Assembly: GCF_030463535.1 (NCBI RefSeq)
Contig: NC_132888.1
Location: 5,138,081-5,202,080 of the forward strand
From: Salminus brasiliensis
Taxonomy: Eukaryota; Chordata; Actinopteri; Characiformes; Bryconidae
Direction of reading: 5' to 3'
Length of the DNA stretch: 64,000 nucleotides
Positions 36,401-46,260 of the stretch are shown piece after piece. Under the pieces are notes generated by a model that had not been told where the DNA came from, did not search any database, and saw only the letters and a program-made list of their open reading frames with translations. Position 1 is the stretch's first letter; each line of letters begins with the position of its first letter. A program made the position numbers and the translations under genes.

Positions 36401-37028
36401 AAATGAGTGACCCTTTTTAGACAGCAATGTAATGCCTGCAAGTAATCACCCCATTTTTAAAATGTACCTGTTATCTAATTGCTCACTTGTAACAGCATTT
36501 ACCGTAACACTGCCCATGTTTTGCGGTACTGCCCAACCCGGGTAGCACCGTTGACTGTTTTCTGTGTGTGCATCGGTTTTAATGGTTTAAAAGAATGGTA
36601 AAGATTGGTTCATGGTCTGCCATTTAAAATCCAGCCATATATTGACTCTTTCTTCAGAGTTAACACTGCTAACAAACACAATACACTGTTGCCTTTACTA
36701 AACAACCCTGAAATAAACCATTTTTAAGGTTGTAGAGAATCTCCTTGTACATGTCATTTTTATCTAGATAGCATTTCTCTTCTTTTCTCTCTCTCCAGGT
36801 GAAAAACCCTTTGAGTGCCGACTCTGTGGTCAGCGTTCACGCGACTATTCAGCTATGATCAAACATCTGCGCACACACGGCGGGGCCACGCCCTACCAAT
36901 GCACCCTGTGCTTGGAGTTTTGCAGCAGCTTGGCTACCATGCAGAAGCACCTGAAGGGCCACTCCAGCCAGGACTTCCCCCCAAACTGGAGCCTGAGCAG
37001 CACCTACCTCTATACCTGCCACACTTAA
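20015..37028 (+). CDS. zbtb32: Zinc finger and BTB domain-containing protein 32 (four coding exons)
   Basis: A BTB/POZ zinc-finger transcriptional repressor that acts in the nucleus. In mammals ZBTB32 (also ROG, PLZP, FAZF) restrains GATA3 activity and lymphocyte responses. The joined exons 20015-20985, 27187-27287, 32374-32544 and 36799-37028 total 1473 nt and encode 490 residues, close to the human length (about 487). The BTB domain spans residues 12-120 ([20 protein letters not shown], later [11 protein letters not shown]). A Ser/Pro-rich linker follows at about 125-323. Three C2H2 fingers end the protein: C393/C396/H409/H413, C421/C424/H437/H441 and C449/C452/H465/H469. The finger wording ([24 protein letters not shown]) and the tail after finger 3 ([12 protein letters not shown]) match the ZBTB32 family as I know it. 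All junctions are GT/AG and keep frame (phases 2, 1, 1). The start at 20015 is the first Met directly before the BTB fold. 5' untranslated exons were not found. Degenerate CxxC motifs precede finger 1. Confidence 0.9.
22130..22345 (+). repeat. Dispersed repeat family R6, copy 1
   Basis: Blocks shared with 24575-24740, 26185-26400 and 38035-38215: 'acatgtatctccaaaacggc', 'aagtcagtgtaaaaa'-like sequence, 'tctattggtcca.tcatca', 'gaca.caatgtaaag.aca' and 'cagattca.attatgac'. Confidence 0.6.
24575..24740 (+). repeat. Dispersed repeat family R6, copy 2
   Basis: 'acatgtatctccaaaacagc' and 'aactttcaatggaaagtcat' match the family start. The second half diverges, and the block ends in an inverted echo 'atggagatacat'. 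Confidence 0.55.
24805..25085 (+). repeat. Dispersed repeat family R2, copy 4
   Basis: Full set of R2 blocks, including 'gtgcccatgaccctgctgcc', 'gactgaccactgatgcatac', 'gggaacaccccacaag' and 'acattttggagatgttctga'. Confidence 0.65.
25430..25600 (+). repeat. tRNA-derived SINE
   Basis: A tRNA-like head shows a box-A-like 'tggcctaaaggttgag' and a box-B-like 'tggttcgttcccc', 40 bases apart, followed by a tail with 'aaggcacttaaccttg'. This order is typical of fish tRNA-derived SINEs. Confidence 0.6.
25923..25999. repeat. (GT)n microsatellite
   Basis: Near-pure GT array with two interruptions. Confidence 0.95.
26185..26400 (+). repeat. Dispersed repeat family R6, copy 3
   Basis: 'atatctccaaaatcttctta', 'ttccaatggaagtcagtgta', 'ctattggttcattgatcatg' and 'gacacaatgtaaagaacaac' follow the family order. 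Confidence 0.6.
27187..27287 (+). CDS. zbtb32: zbtb32 coding exon 2
   Basis: 101 bases between TTTCCACAG and GTAAAT. Read in the frame set by exon 1 it is fully open (residues 324-357) and contains LCRHCSKP, a CxxC pair resembling half of a zinc finger, but no following H-x3-H. It matches exon size expectations and preserves the frame into exon 3, which supports it as real despite being unremarkable in sequence. Confidence 0.75.
27570..28461 (-). mobile_element. Composite Tc1-like transposon remnants
   Basis: On the minus strand the part at about 27850-27925 encodes a Tc1-type block '[15 protein letters not shown]'. The part at 27950-28461 reads as the N-terminal half and 5' flank of another Tc1-like family and ends at the inverted-terminus motif 'cccaatacttttgtcctaat' + 'agtgta' (28438-28463). 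The two families seem joined by deletion. Frames are broken throughout. Confidence 0.65.
28465..28590. repeat. (GATA)n tetranucleotide array
   Basis: About 30 GATA units with a few single-base variants. It begins right at the end of the Tc1-like remnant. The Tyr/Leu/Ser/Ile frames across it are repeat artefacts. Confidence 0.95.
29174..29203. repeat. (GT)n microsatellite
   Basis: About 15 GT units. Confidence 0.95.
29868..30310 (+). repeat. Dispersed repeat family R1, copy 4 (longest)
   Basis: Contains the full R1 order from 'cacaagtattgagacaactg' through 'gatgttggatgatcaccacc', 'ccagaaaacacag', 'gggggggctttatacccctt' and 'ttggcagtatgtgtg', to the 3' end 'ggtgtccacaaacatttgta'. This ending matches copy 1. 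Confidence 0.75.
30581..30622. repeat. (CTAT)n tetranucleotide array
   Basis: About 10 units. Confidence 0.95.
30790..30944 (+). mobile_element. Repeat family R3, best copy (155-bp MITE-like)
   Basis: Starts TTAACCCCTTAA and ends TTAAAGGGTTAA, an imperfect terminal inverted repeat. The core 'ttaccagagaacagccccac' and 'gtaatacacctta' are shared with copies at 722-862 and 45730-45880. Confidence 0.6.
31400..31499. repeat. Long inverted repeat (hairpin)
   Basis: The 39-base left arm (31400-31438) pairs with the right arm (31461-31499) at 36 of 39 positions, with a 22-base spacer. The inner 'ataactgttagatgtca' is perfectly mirrored. No coding function seen; likely a very short MITE or a hairpin RNA candidate. 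Confidence 0.8.
32000..32027. repeat. (CTAT)n tetranucleotide array
   Basis: About 7 units, with another few at 32044-32055. Confidence 0.9.
32374..32544 (+). CDS. zbtb32: zbtb32 coding exon 3: degenerate finger motif and C2H2 finger 1
   Basis: 171 bases between CATTACTAG and GTACAG. In frame it encodes [10 protein letters not shown] (a CxxC pair without the matching histidines), the linker GGEKPY and then a complete C2H2 finger with C393, C396, H409 and H413. The exon ends inside the HTG|GEKP inter-finger linker, the same place where exon 4 resumes. Confidence 0.9.
33068..33442 (+). repeat. Non-LTR retrotransposon-type tail repeat
   Basis: (CAGAAT)n followed by 'ctctttatttcaccaagtat' and 'acatacaaggaattggtctt' is a widespread fish repeat signature. 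Short tandem words follow ('agagctgatatttacagaaa' occurs twice at about 33278-33318; 'agtgcaaata' recurs). Confidence 0.6.
33443..33470. repeat. (TA)n microsatellite
   Basis: About 14 units, followed by a doubled 'gaagagaaacccga' unit. Confidence 0.9.
33566..33616. repeat. (CTA)n/(AAT)n microsatellite
   Basis: ACT trinucleotides that turn into AAT trinucleotides. Confidence 0.9.
35105..35295. mobile_element. Palindromic MITE
   Basis: Begins 'tacactgtaaaaagtgtgtc'. Left arm 'aacaagcagttaaactgggt' + 'ttattcaac' is mirrored on the right by 'gttgaataaaccagttgaat' + 'tgcttgtt'. No coding sequence. Confidence 0.65.
35398..35655 (+). repeat. Dispersed repeat family R7, copy 1, with (CA)n
   Basis: 'aaaggtgcatgtatttgtca', 'ctgtacagtgtacactgtac' and 'tgtgtcctccacatttaacc' recur at 40835-40995, and the beginning recurs at 54430-54470. 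A CA array sits at 35480-35504. Confidence 0.65.
35670..35910 (+). repeat. Dispersed fish repeat fragment
   Basis: A compact block with 'cagcactgcagtgacactga', 'cagcaatgctgctggagtgc' and 'cagcatcctgtggacagtgt' matches an interspersed repeat I know from otophysan genomes. No second copy in the window. Confidence 0.4.
36799..37028 (+). CDS. zbtb32: zbtb32 terminal coding exon 4: C2H2 fingers 2 and 3
   Basis: Acceptor CTCTCCAG, then [10 protein letters not shown]. Finger 2 (C421, C424, H437, H441) has the unusual QRSRDYSAM sequence that marks ZBTB32. Finger 3 (C449, C452, H465, H469) is followed by 21 residues ending in TCHT and a TAA at 37026-37028. Confidence 0.93.
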
Positions 37029-37549
37029 CATCCAGCTCTGCTAAACAAGCCAAGCCTGCTTTTAAAACCAAATATCCAAAACCAGAATATCCATCAAATA
37101 AGTTATTTTTTAAAGATATTTTATTATATTATTTTTTACATGATATTATGTGTAAAGATATCAGTCTTTAAATAATCATCAGTGTTTTCCTCACAAGCTT
37201 GCATGCTACAGCCACAGTAGCTGGCATAATAAGTATAAGTAGCATGCCATTTACAATGCCGTATGCATGAGCAGGTCAAAGTAGTGAGCTCATCCAACCA
37301 TCCTTCCCCATCGTTCTCTTTTTTTATATTGTTTTATATTATTATATTTTATATAAAAGTCCCCATTTTATCTGATATTGCATGCCTCTCAGACCATCTC
37401 AATTTGTGAGTTTATCACAGCATGTAGGATTTGTTCTCATGCTCTTATTGCTTTTTGTAACAGTGACCTAATGATGTAAAATGGTAGTAACTTACATACC
37501 ATATTTTTATACATGAGCTATTTTGAGCTATGACTTGTACAGTTAATTA

Positions 37550-37555
37550 ATTAAA
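37550..37555 (+). terminator. Possible zbtb32 polyadenylation signal
   Basis: ATTAAA about 520 bases after the stop codon, the clearest signal of this kind in the first 600 bases of the presumed 3' UTR, with an A-run about 20 bases further on. Confidence 0.4.
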
Positions 37556-37599
37556 GCATTATAACTGCCACCAGCCAAAAAAAAAGTGTCCTGGTTCAT

Positions 37600-39529
37600 C
37601 TGAAAAAAAACAAAACAACAAAAAACAAACAAACACAACTGCTTACCTTTCTACTTCACCTGGCTCAGATGACTGGCACCCTCTTGAGGCCGGTTTTGGT
37701 AATACACATACTTTCTTCATCTCTACTGGCATCTCTACTGGTGAGTGTTTTGGAGACTGTCATTAAATTAAAGTGTTAGATTGTCTCCAAATCTACTAAT
37801 TAGTTTATAATAGTTAATCAATATTCACAATGCCATTTATGTACACAGGCAGGCTTGTAGCAGCCCCCAGTTTGTAGCTGTCAGCATGCTAAAATGGTGT
37901 GGTCACCCCAGCGGAAGCACAGCAAGTGAGTCATAGCAGTGCAAAGAACAATTAGATTATTCTTTAAGTCTTCCTTTATTACCTAGAACAAAGCGGTCAA
38001 GTCAGTCATTTTGCTGTGGTATGCTATTAAAATGTCACGGGATCTTCAAAACTTTACAGCAGTAGGAATAAAACATTTTATTTTTAATGGAATTCAATGT
38101 AAAAAGATTTTATTCCAAGTCCTTCTGATACTTCATGTTAGGAACTACCAGATTCAGATTACCAAAAAAAATAATTGAGATACCAGGTTTTTGTGTGACA
38201 GCAATGATATACATTGACATACTCAATTAATCATATTCAAATTCAACTTTCTGTATTGTCCAGTTTGAATCCACACTTCTGATTTTCCATTGTCAAGAAA
38301 TTACATTTCATAATACTGTTTCATAATTATTAGGCAATTATACATAGACTAAGTAGGAATGCATAGTGTAGCGTAGTGCTGCATTAATAGCTAAATCCCT
38401 TTTATTAAGTACTGAGGAGTTCTCGTTATTTATTTAGAAGGTCATAGTGGACTGATGATTGCTGGTACTTACTAAACAAGAATGAATGAGTCCCATGTCT
38501 TGTGGAGAACTGCATACTAACTATACCTTTTTATTTAAACTACTAATGAACAGCTTTTCTATTAATGACCTCTATTATTATTATTATTTTTTTTATTTAT
38601 TGATTTATTTATTTTTTATTGCTAATGGTTTGAGGTTTCCTTTAAAGAGACAGGGATACTCACCTTCAAATTTGGCATTTTGCCAGTTTGCACATCAGTC
38701 TACATATGGGCATTGTTTAAAATACTAAACTAGAGAACTCTTTTTAGAGTTTAGAGTAAACAGTTGGGAGGGGATCATTTTAAAATGTTACCAATTAATC
38801 ATTTCTACCATATGATGTAATGTCAATATGATAGATAATGACTGATAATCTCCTTCCTTTCCTAAGAGTAAATGATGATAATGTGTCGTTAACTGAAACA
38901 CATGGTAATGACAATAGCTGCCTAATTATGTGCTGAAGGACAAATGAAAGTATTAATAAATAAATATAATTGATCAGAAATTTACAGATGGCTTAGCAAG
39001 TATTGCCATTATCCTTTGAACTTAAAAAAAAAACTAGTAGAATGTATGTATAGCCCCTTTTGCACATGGTCTTCCCCCTTTATTTAATGTATCATTTAAT
39101 ATAAATAATCCTAATTTAATATAATTATGAGATTAATTGTGAATATGAGATGTCAAAATTCCAGTCAACATGGCCTTCTACCTGCACAAGCCTCACCTGT
39201 GAACAGATTTTGACACATGACGGCGAGTCACATCTACAGTCACATCTAGATTACCACCACCAGACTGGAACATTTCTGAGACACATTTGTTTTTACAGTT
39301 TTTGTTTTTACACTTTTTTTCTTAGTACAGTTTTTCTGTGCGTGACTGCTTATGCACAAATGTCATGCAGAACGACTCTGTGGTGCTTTTGTTTTTGCAG
39401 TTGAGTTCTCAGTTTCAGTGGGAGTACATTTTGTACATGATTCAACGAGATGCCAGATTGTGTTTACCAGAACTTTCATGACAAGTATGAAGGTGTGCAG
39501 TCTCACAAACCTCAAACATTACTTGTGAA
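37600..39529. other. Gene-poor stretch
   Basis: AT-rich, with one R6 copy (38035-38215). No gene seen. Confidence 0.4.
38035..38215 (+). repeat. Dispersed repeat family R6, copy 4
   Basis: 'ggaattcaatgtaaaaagat', 'tccttctgatacttcatg' and 'accagattcagattacc' correspond to the middle and end of the family. Confidence 0.45.
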
Positions 39530-39750
39530 AGTAGTGGTTGATGTAGTGTATTGGGTAACAACACTGCCTTGCTTGTGGCAGAGTATGGTTTGATTCCCTA
39601 GCTGGACAAGCACACCAGACCAAACTAATAAGGGTCCTTGGGCAAGATTTTTCACTCTACATTCTGTGGAGCATGATTCACATGTTAGCCACTCTGGACA
39701 AGAGCATTGTTCTGGCCATTGGTGTCTCTCTGGCACCCTGGAAGCAATAT
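39530..39750 (+). repeat. tRNA-derived SINE
   Basis: A box-A-like 'agtggttgatgtagtg' and a box-B-like 'ggtttgattccc' about 45 bases apart, followed by the tail block 'aagggtccttgggcaaga', typical of a common fish SINE. Confidence 0.65.
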
Positions 39751-39949
39751 ACAGAGAGTATGCATACTCAATGCTCTCAATGATGTTTTTTTTTATCAAA
39801 TTTCTAATCAAACCAATCAGGTGTGATTAAAGCACACATTATAAACTTTAATTTAAGGGTTCAGTCTTAAAATTTCAGGGCACCATAATGTTCAGTACAT
39901 AGCAATGATAGTTACATTTAAGCTATCATATATCCCTTTTTGTTGCTTA

Positions 39950-40510
39950 TCTCTTGCATGCAATGAACTGCTTGACGGTTGCAATTCATAGACATCACCA
40001 GGTGCTGACCATTGTCTCTGGTGATGTTTTGCCAAGGCTCTAATGTAGCCCTCTTCAGCTCTTATTTGTTTTTGGGGCCTTGTTCTCTTTCAGGTTTCTT
40101 CATAAGGACAGAATGTTCAATTGGATTCAAATTGGGTGACTGGCAAGTACTTTCCATATGTTACGTTTCCCATTGCAGTATATTTGGGATCATTATCTCA
40201 ATGTAGGACGAAGAGCCACCAATTGAGTTTGGAGGCTTGAGCAGATAAGATGTTCCTATACAACTCAGAATTCATTGCGCTACTGTGTACCTCAGTTACA
40301 TCATCAATAAAGATAACTGCACCGGTACCTGTGGCAGCCATAAATGCCCAAGGTATAATGCACCACCACTGTGTTTCACAGGTTAGGTGGTATGCTTTTG
40401 ATTGTGGGCAGCAGGAACTTTGTCCAGATTTCTGCAGGCTATTCTAAGTATGTTTTGCAAACTGTAATCTGGCCATTCTGTTGTAGTGGTTTGAATCTTG
40501 CACTGTAGCC
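39950..40510 (-). mobile_element. Tc1-like transposon remnant
   Basis: On the minus strand about 40270-40355 encodes AFMAATGTGAVIFIDDVTEV followed by HSSAMNSE, a clear Tc1-type transposase block. Weaker matches continue toward 39960. Frames are broken and no intact terminal repeat was seen. Confidence 0.75.
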
Positions 40511-40834
40511 TCTGTATTTTATATATACAGACAATGGATGAATTATTCAGGAAATACACAATATAAAGCCGGTGTGTGTAAGTGCAAACAATATAGAGTA
40601 CCAGAAGTATGGCAATGAAAAATGTGGTGAACAATGCTGTGGATATAAAGCAGTGTTTATTAATTATCTGAGGAAGGCCGGAACAGCTATAGACTAGTAG
40701 AGGATATTACTGGTCAGCTAATTATCAGGGTGATGGCATGAGGGAATGTAATAACATGGCCTTCAAGTGTGAAAAGGCCTGGATCAACTCAGAACAGGAG
40801 AGTAGGGCTGGATAATTAATGATTGAAAAGTTTA

Positions 40835-40995
40835 TCTAAAGGATAAAGGATAAAGGTGCACGTATTCGTCACTGTACAGTGTGGACTGTACAGCGAAATG
40901 TGTCCTCCGCATTTAACCCATCTAAACCGACATTCAGGACCTCGCCCAGTCTGCTTCATGCACTCAAACACTGAGCCAACTAAGCAACTCAAGCA
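40835..40995 (+). repeat. Dispersed repeat family R7, copy 2
   Basis: (GGATAAA)n followed by 'ggtgcacgtattcgtcactg', 'tacagtgtggactgtacagc' and 'gaaatgtgtcctccgcattt'. Same family as 35398-35655. Confidence 0.65.
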
Positions 40996-41154
40996 GCCTA
41001 AATAAACGTTCATTAACTGCAATCAAGAAAAAGCGTTCAATGAATTGTGATATTCATTTGAGGTCATATCGCCCAGGACTACAGGAGGGTCTATGTGCTG
41101 ACCCAATCTGGATTCACATTCACTGAAATGAAATTGTTGTTGTTTGTCCCAAAT

Positions 41155-41157
<3 letters not shown>

Positions 41158-41213
<56 letters not shown>
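41158..41213. repeat. (TA)n microsatellite
   Basis: About 28 units. Confidence 0.95.
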
Positions 41214-41221
<8 letters not shown>

Positions 41222-43138
41222 TTATGCTTCAGTTATGTAGCAGTCCAACCGTAGTTCCTTAGTGTGCTCAGCTGTGCATGTTGGTGAAACCAAGAAGAAC
41301 AGCTGCCAGTTCTTATCAGCACCAAGTGCAGTTTCCTTGCCACCTTCACCCTTGACTGGCTCACTGCAGGTTTATGTAAGATTGTTTTGTGATAATGTGC
41401 ATGCTTGAAACAGCTACCAATAAAGGCAAAGTGTTAGTAGACATATCCACATTGTAGCACACCTCATATGTTTAGCTATCTTCAACTCAAAAACTGCTTT
41501 TTTGGTTCGAGTATCTCTTGCTTACAATGCTTTTCAATGTCTGTCTAGCAGAGAGGATGTAGGTGGGGTCACGATTACCAAGGCTTTCATCCTTAACCAC
41601 AGAAAACTACAGCTACATTCAAACCTTTTTGCTGGTTTAAATGATCTGTATTTTAAACTGTAGAGACTAGTCACAGTGTCATGTTGTTCATTATAGTACT
41701 GTACTGTTTACAGCAGTTGCTGCCACCCCCACCCCACAGTGTGACAATCCTTTGTCTTATATGGATGAACAATGAACAAATGAACATTGTATCAAACCGT
41801 ACTTCTAGATCTTTTCATTTAGATTTGAGCTACACTCAATGACTTTTACGGATGCTTTCATGAAATATTTTCCCCCACATATTTCAGTCAAGCTAGGAAC
41901 TTTTATTGATATGTATGTATATCTACACATTTCACTCATTTTTATGTAAGAATGTGTTTCAGCATGTGGTTTGGCAGCAACATGTTTTGTTCCAGTGACT
42001 AATCTGCCACAAATGAATTCTTTCCTTTAAAATTCACATTTCATTTAATGCCCACAGGTTTCATTTTGACATGTCCTGAACAAGCATGTCCCATAAATAA
42101 TGTTCCAAGTACAATCTCAGTTGATCTGAAATAGCTTTTCACTGCACACAAGTCTTAAATCTCCAGTTTTTACATTTTTCAACTTTTGACATAATTTGAA
42201 TCCAGACAATTGTTTTTTTTTGTTTGTTTGTTTGTTTGTTTGTTTCGCTTGTTAGTTTGTTTTTTTAATTGTGCCTTACTTACTTGGAATAAAATCTTTT
42301 ACAATGATTTCCATTGAATTTTTTGGGGAAAAATTTGAAAAGATTTGAAAGCTTTTTTTACCATTTGGAGAAATTAGGTTTTGGCGTAGCAGCAATGATA
42401 TGTTTATTAATGATTCTATATGCTGTCTTTCTAGTATATTTATCAGTCTGAGACATATGACATGTACCTATGTTTTTTAATAGACCTAATTAATGTTGTC
42501 AATTAATATCGGTCAGCATGGATTAAAGACATCTGATGATAACAATTTAGTTTTTAATAATTTGTGTTACTGGGTTGTGTGTTTTTTTTTTTAAACATCA
42601 CGTTCCTCATATGTGAATTCATGGATTTATAGAAGCAAATTAAATAATTTATGTTTTAGGCTATATGTCATGATGAATAAAACATAATGTATGTTATTGT
42701 GTGTTTAAATCTATAAGAAAAATAAATCATGTGCATTAGGCCATTTTAGCCCAGTTCCTAATAATAATAATAATAATAATAATAAACTCATTTTGACAGT
42801 CCCACTTTGCCAATATCCTTTGAAGAGGCCTCATTTAATTTCTGTTAGGTATTTTTTATTTTGTCAAATAGTGCAAAATAATCAAATGAAAACTGTATTA
42901 TGCTGTTTTCTATTGCATTACACTGACAGTATAATGTGTCAGACAACATAAAGCCAGTTAAATGCCACATCTGGCCTGATGTGGCTTAATAAGCAGATAA
43001 AAAGAGCATTATAATAGCAGTAAAGTCCTATACTGAGAGCTTATATAGGAAATGTTTTCTTGCAAGAGCTTACGGAGCCATCATAGTGCTATCATCACAT
43101 TAGAGAGACTTAAACTGAGTTTATACAAACATATATTA

Positions 43139-43180
<42 letters not shown>

Positions 43181-43883
43181 GTATATAATTTTTACTTTAG
43201 TGTATTCACTTTTTGCATCTTGCAGAATATTATTTTAATACCACACCACACATTATCTAGATTTATTCTTTTACAAGGTCAAATATTGTTATTTTCCTAA
43301 TAGTTTGTTTATTATTATGTAGAAACCTTATGAGACCTTATAAGACTACACTTTGGGCAATAATTACAGGCAGCAACCAGTTTAGAAACACTAACAAAAC
43401 ACATTCACACATCCTCTGGCCTATGCATCAGGAGAGCTAATTAGGCTGCTCTCTGTGTACTGGTGGCCTCAAGAGGCTTATAACACTAATAATACAAATG
43501 GAAAAAAAAAATGTTGTTTTTACAACTTTTTTTTCTTTGGTCACGTTCTCAATAACAGAACCTTGTTTAACAAAATAGAACAAATTAACATGCATTCAAG
43601 TCCAGTTATAAAAATGTGTGTTATGTTTGCTTCACAATTTTTGTCAAGGATCTTCATGATTATCTTATCTTTTTTTTTCTGTTTTTGTGCTCACTGACAA
43701 TTATGTAGACATTATATACACAAGCACCGATATGTTCAGAGGCCTTTACCCTGGGCAATGACCAAGATTTGATTAAATTAAGCTCTGTCTGAACTCCCTG
43801 TCGTCCCTTGACCAGTGGGCTAGCATCTAATTAAGGGGCCCTTAGTCCTCAGTCCCTGTAGGCCAGGAGTTCCCACATCTAAC
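41214..43883. other. Gene-poor stretch
   Basis: About 2.7 kb of AT-rich DNA. It contains a (TTTG)n run (about 42220-42245), (AAT)n (42757-42783) and (TTA)n (43142-43180). No exon or RNA gene recognised. Confidence 0.4.
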
Positions 43884-44625
43884 CAGGGATGGCATTGTTA
43901 CCTTAAAGAAGTAATCTGATTCCTGATTACTGTTTACTCCTTTAAAAACTAAGTAACTTAGTTCCTTTATTGCTTACTTGATTTTAAAAGTAACTAAGTT
44001 ACATTACAGGTTACATTATAAGTTACATTCTGCAGCTGCCAACAACACCCCCCCCACCGCCCCAACATAAAAATGACAACCAGTTTTACTTCTACCTCAT
44101 ACTGGCCGGCCAACTTCAACTCTCCCCCACTTACTGGTTTTACACCGAAGTCCAGCTTTTATTGTTTGGATGGCGGGGGACCTCCTGCATTAGTTGCAGC
44201 TTTCTGCTTTGCACTCCAAATGTTTCTTCAAATTTGACGTTGTGTTTTTGAAGCTAGATAGCACTTTGTCGCCAGCACAGAGTGTACCACAAACTTTGAT
44301 ATTGTCATCTTTAGCTGACACAAACTCAAAATAGTGGCCGCATTTCCAGCTAGAAAATGTACATCTCTCTCTTCCCTCCATTGTTTACGTTTGTGTCGTT
44401 GCGTTGTATTGTATGTGAGTTGTCCTCATGCTGCAAACATCACTTAATTGTTGCATAGGCCAGACGTCACTCCCCGAGACGCAAGAAAAATGACAACAAC
44501 AGTAATGCACATTGACTTGGATAAGTAACTTTAATCTGATGACTGGACTCGAAATAGTAACTCATTAGATTACTCGTTATTGAAAAAGGGGTCAGATTAC
44601 AGTAATGAGTTACTAACTAAAATGA
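43884..44625 (-). mobile_element. hAT-type element with BED-finger relic
   Basis: The ends carry the inverted 'gtaatctgattcctgattac' / 'cagattacagtaatgagtta' pattern typical of fish hAT elements, with repeated 'agtaactaagttac' words inside. On the minus strand 44381-44190 encodes 63 residues (FEFVSAKDDNIKVC, then NTTSNLKKHLEC), the N-terminal BED-type zinc finger of a hAT transposase. The first cysteine pair is spaced CxxxC and nothing of the catalytic domain remains. Non-autonomous. Confidence 0.65.
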
Positions 44626-44745
44626 GGTTGATCTATTTGCTTAAGTTAAGTCATATTCTTAAGGAATAAGTGACTCCAAAAACTGCACCTGCGTATCTTT
44701 GAGGTCTTAACTTTCTTTTTTGTTAAAGGGCTACATCAGACAGTC

Positions 44746-44977
44746 TACGCTCTTAAAAATAAAGGTGCTTCAAATGATTCTTTGACCGATGCCATAGAAG
44801 AACCCTTTTTGGTTTCAGTGAAAAACATGTTTATTAAAGAGAAGTGTGTGTAAAGAAGATTTAAATTCATGAAGAACCTTTACATCACATGAAGAATATT
44901 TAAAACTTATATTTACCATAAAGGTTCTTCTCTGGCATCACACAAAGAATGCTTGGTAGAACCTTTATTTTTTAAGA

Positions 44978-44984
<7 letters not shown>
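44746..44984. mobile_element. Palindromic MITE family R4, clear copy
   Basis: The ends 'ctcttaaaaataaaggtgct' and, on the opposite strand, 'ctcttaaaaaataaaggttc' are inverted repeats that continue for about 65 bases ('gatgcca.agaagaacc'). The element abuts a TA array, in keeping with a TA target site. Confidence 0.75.

Positions 44985-45060
<76 letters not shown>
44983..45060. repeat. (TA)n microsatellite
   Basis: About 39 units. Confidence 0.95.
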
Positions 45061-45063
<3 letters not shown>

Positions 45064-46113
45064 TTACTGTCACTAGGTTTACAATTATAATTATATAATT
45101 ATAATTATAAGTTTTGAAGGCTCTGTTCTTCATTTTGAGATTCTATTATATTATGTTTGTTTTGATTCAATCAATGACTTGTCTGTTAAAATGTCAACAG
45201 AAAAAAATGGTTTAATTTATGAACATGTTTTTATTTAACATTTTTAGACTGTTAGGCAATGTAAATAAACCCAAGTGTTGATCATTTTCATATCTCAAAC
45301 AATAAAGAACCCATGTTGTCAATCAGCTTCACAGTATAAAGAAAGCCCATCCCAATGGCATTATTAGCAGCATGTGTACAGGATCACCTCCAAAGCTCTA
45401 AGGATTAATTACAACATGGTACCACTAATAAGAAAACATCATTAACCTTTTCCCATGTCTGTCTCGTTAATGAGACACTTTTTTAGATGATGTAACAGTC
45501 TGATGTTAAAACTGTCCCAAAAGATCAATACATTCATGTTTGTGCAACTGTTTCAAAATAAACTGTTCTGGCACTCAAAACAGGCCTAGTCTGTATGTCT
45601 TGGCTGCAGCATTAACCCAGTGATCAATGACGATAACTAAAGAATAGAACTGCTGACAAACAGCTGAAGTGCTTAAAACAAACAAATTTTGTCAAAACTG
45701 CATTGCGTTTAGATCCTACTCCAGTTTGCATTACTCCCTTAAACAGTCTATGGTCCACCAGCAGGCCAAAAGTGTTCTTCTGTTACAAAAGAATAGCCAC
45801 ACCAGTTTGTGCAGAAGTTCATGTTGTTACTGAGTGTGTAAATAGCCTTTCTGAGTTAAGGGGTTAAGGGGTTAAACACCTAAAACACAATTTTACACAC
45901 AATGGCAACATTACACCTCTCAGTGAAGGGTATATTTACATTTTGCTAAGACGACAATTTCCAATCAATTCACAATACCTACAATCTGAATGTAGATATT
46001 TCTACTATGCAAAAACCTGCAGAGAAGAATATACCACAACCACTGCAATAAAATATCAACTTTTCCTGAAGAGGGTATCAAACATTTAAACCTTTTTAAG
46101 CTCTTAACTCTTA
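45061..46113. other. Gene-poor stretch with R3 copy
   Basis: An R3 copy lies at about 45730-45880 ('gaatagccacaccagtttgt', 'gagttaaggggttaa'). Nothing else recognised. Confidence 0.45.
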
Positions 46114-46260
46114 TCAACCTTGTTGTGAATCCAAATGTTTCCTCAAATTTGACGTAGTGCTTTTGAAGCTAGATAGCATTTTGTCGCCAGCACAGATTTG
46201 ACAACAAACCTTGATATTGTCATCTTTAGCTGACACAAACTCCAAATAGTGGCTGTAAAT
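46114..46260 (-). mobile_element. hAT BED-finger fragment, second copy
   Basis: The minus strand encodes YLEFVSAKDDNIKVCCQICA and STTSNLRKHLD, closely related to the relic at 44190-44381. The CxxC pair is intact here. No inverted-repeat ends were noticed, so it is a fragment. Confidence 0.65.

Larger units (their letters stand above)
32545..36798 (+). other. zbtb32 intron 3 (4.3 kb)
   Basis: Bounded by GTACAG and CTCTCCAG. Holds the repeats listed below. A further fish repeat fragment is likely at about 32640-32700 ('ggcctggtcctgaagcactc'). 33620-35100 and 35930-36780 show nothing recognisable. Confidence 0.75.

Noticed and set aside
44190-44381. Host ZBED-type gene
   Set aside because: The BED-like frame lies between hAT-type inverted ends, is only 63 codons long and has an altered cysteine spacing.
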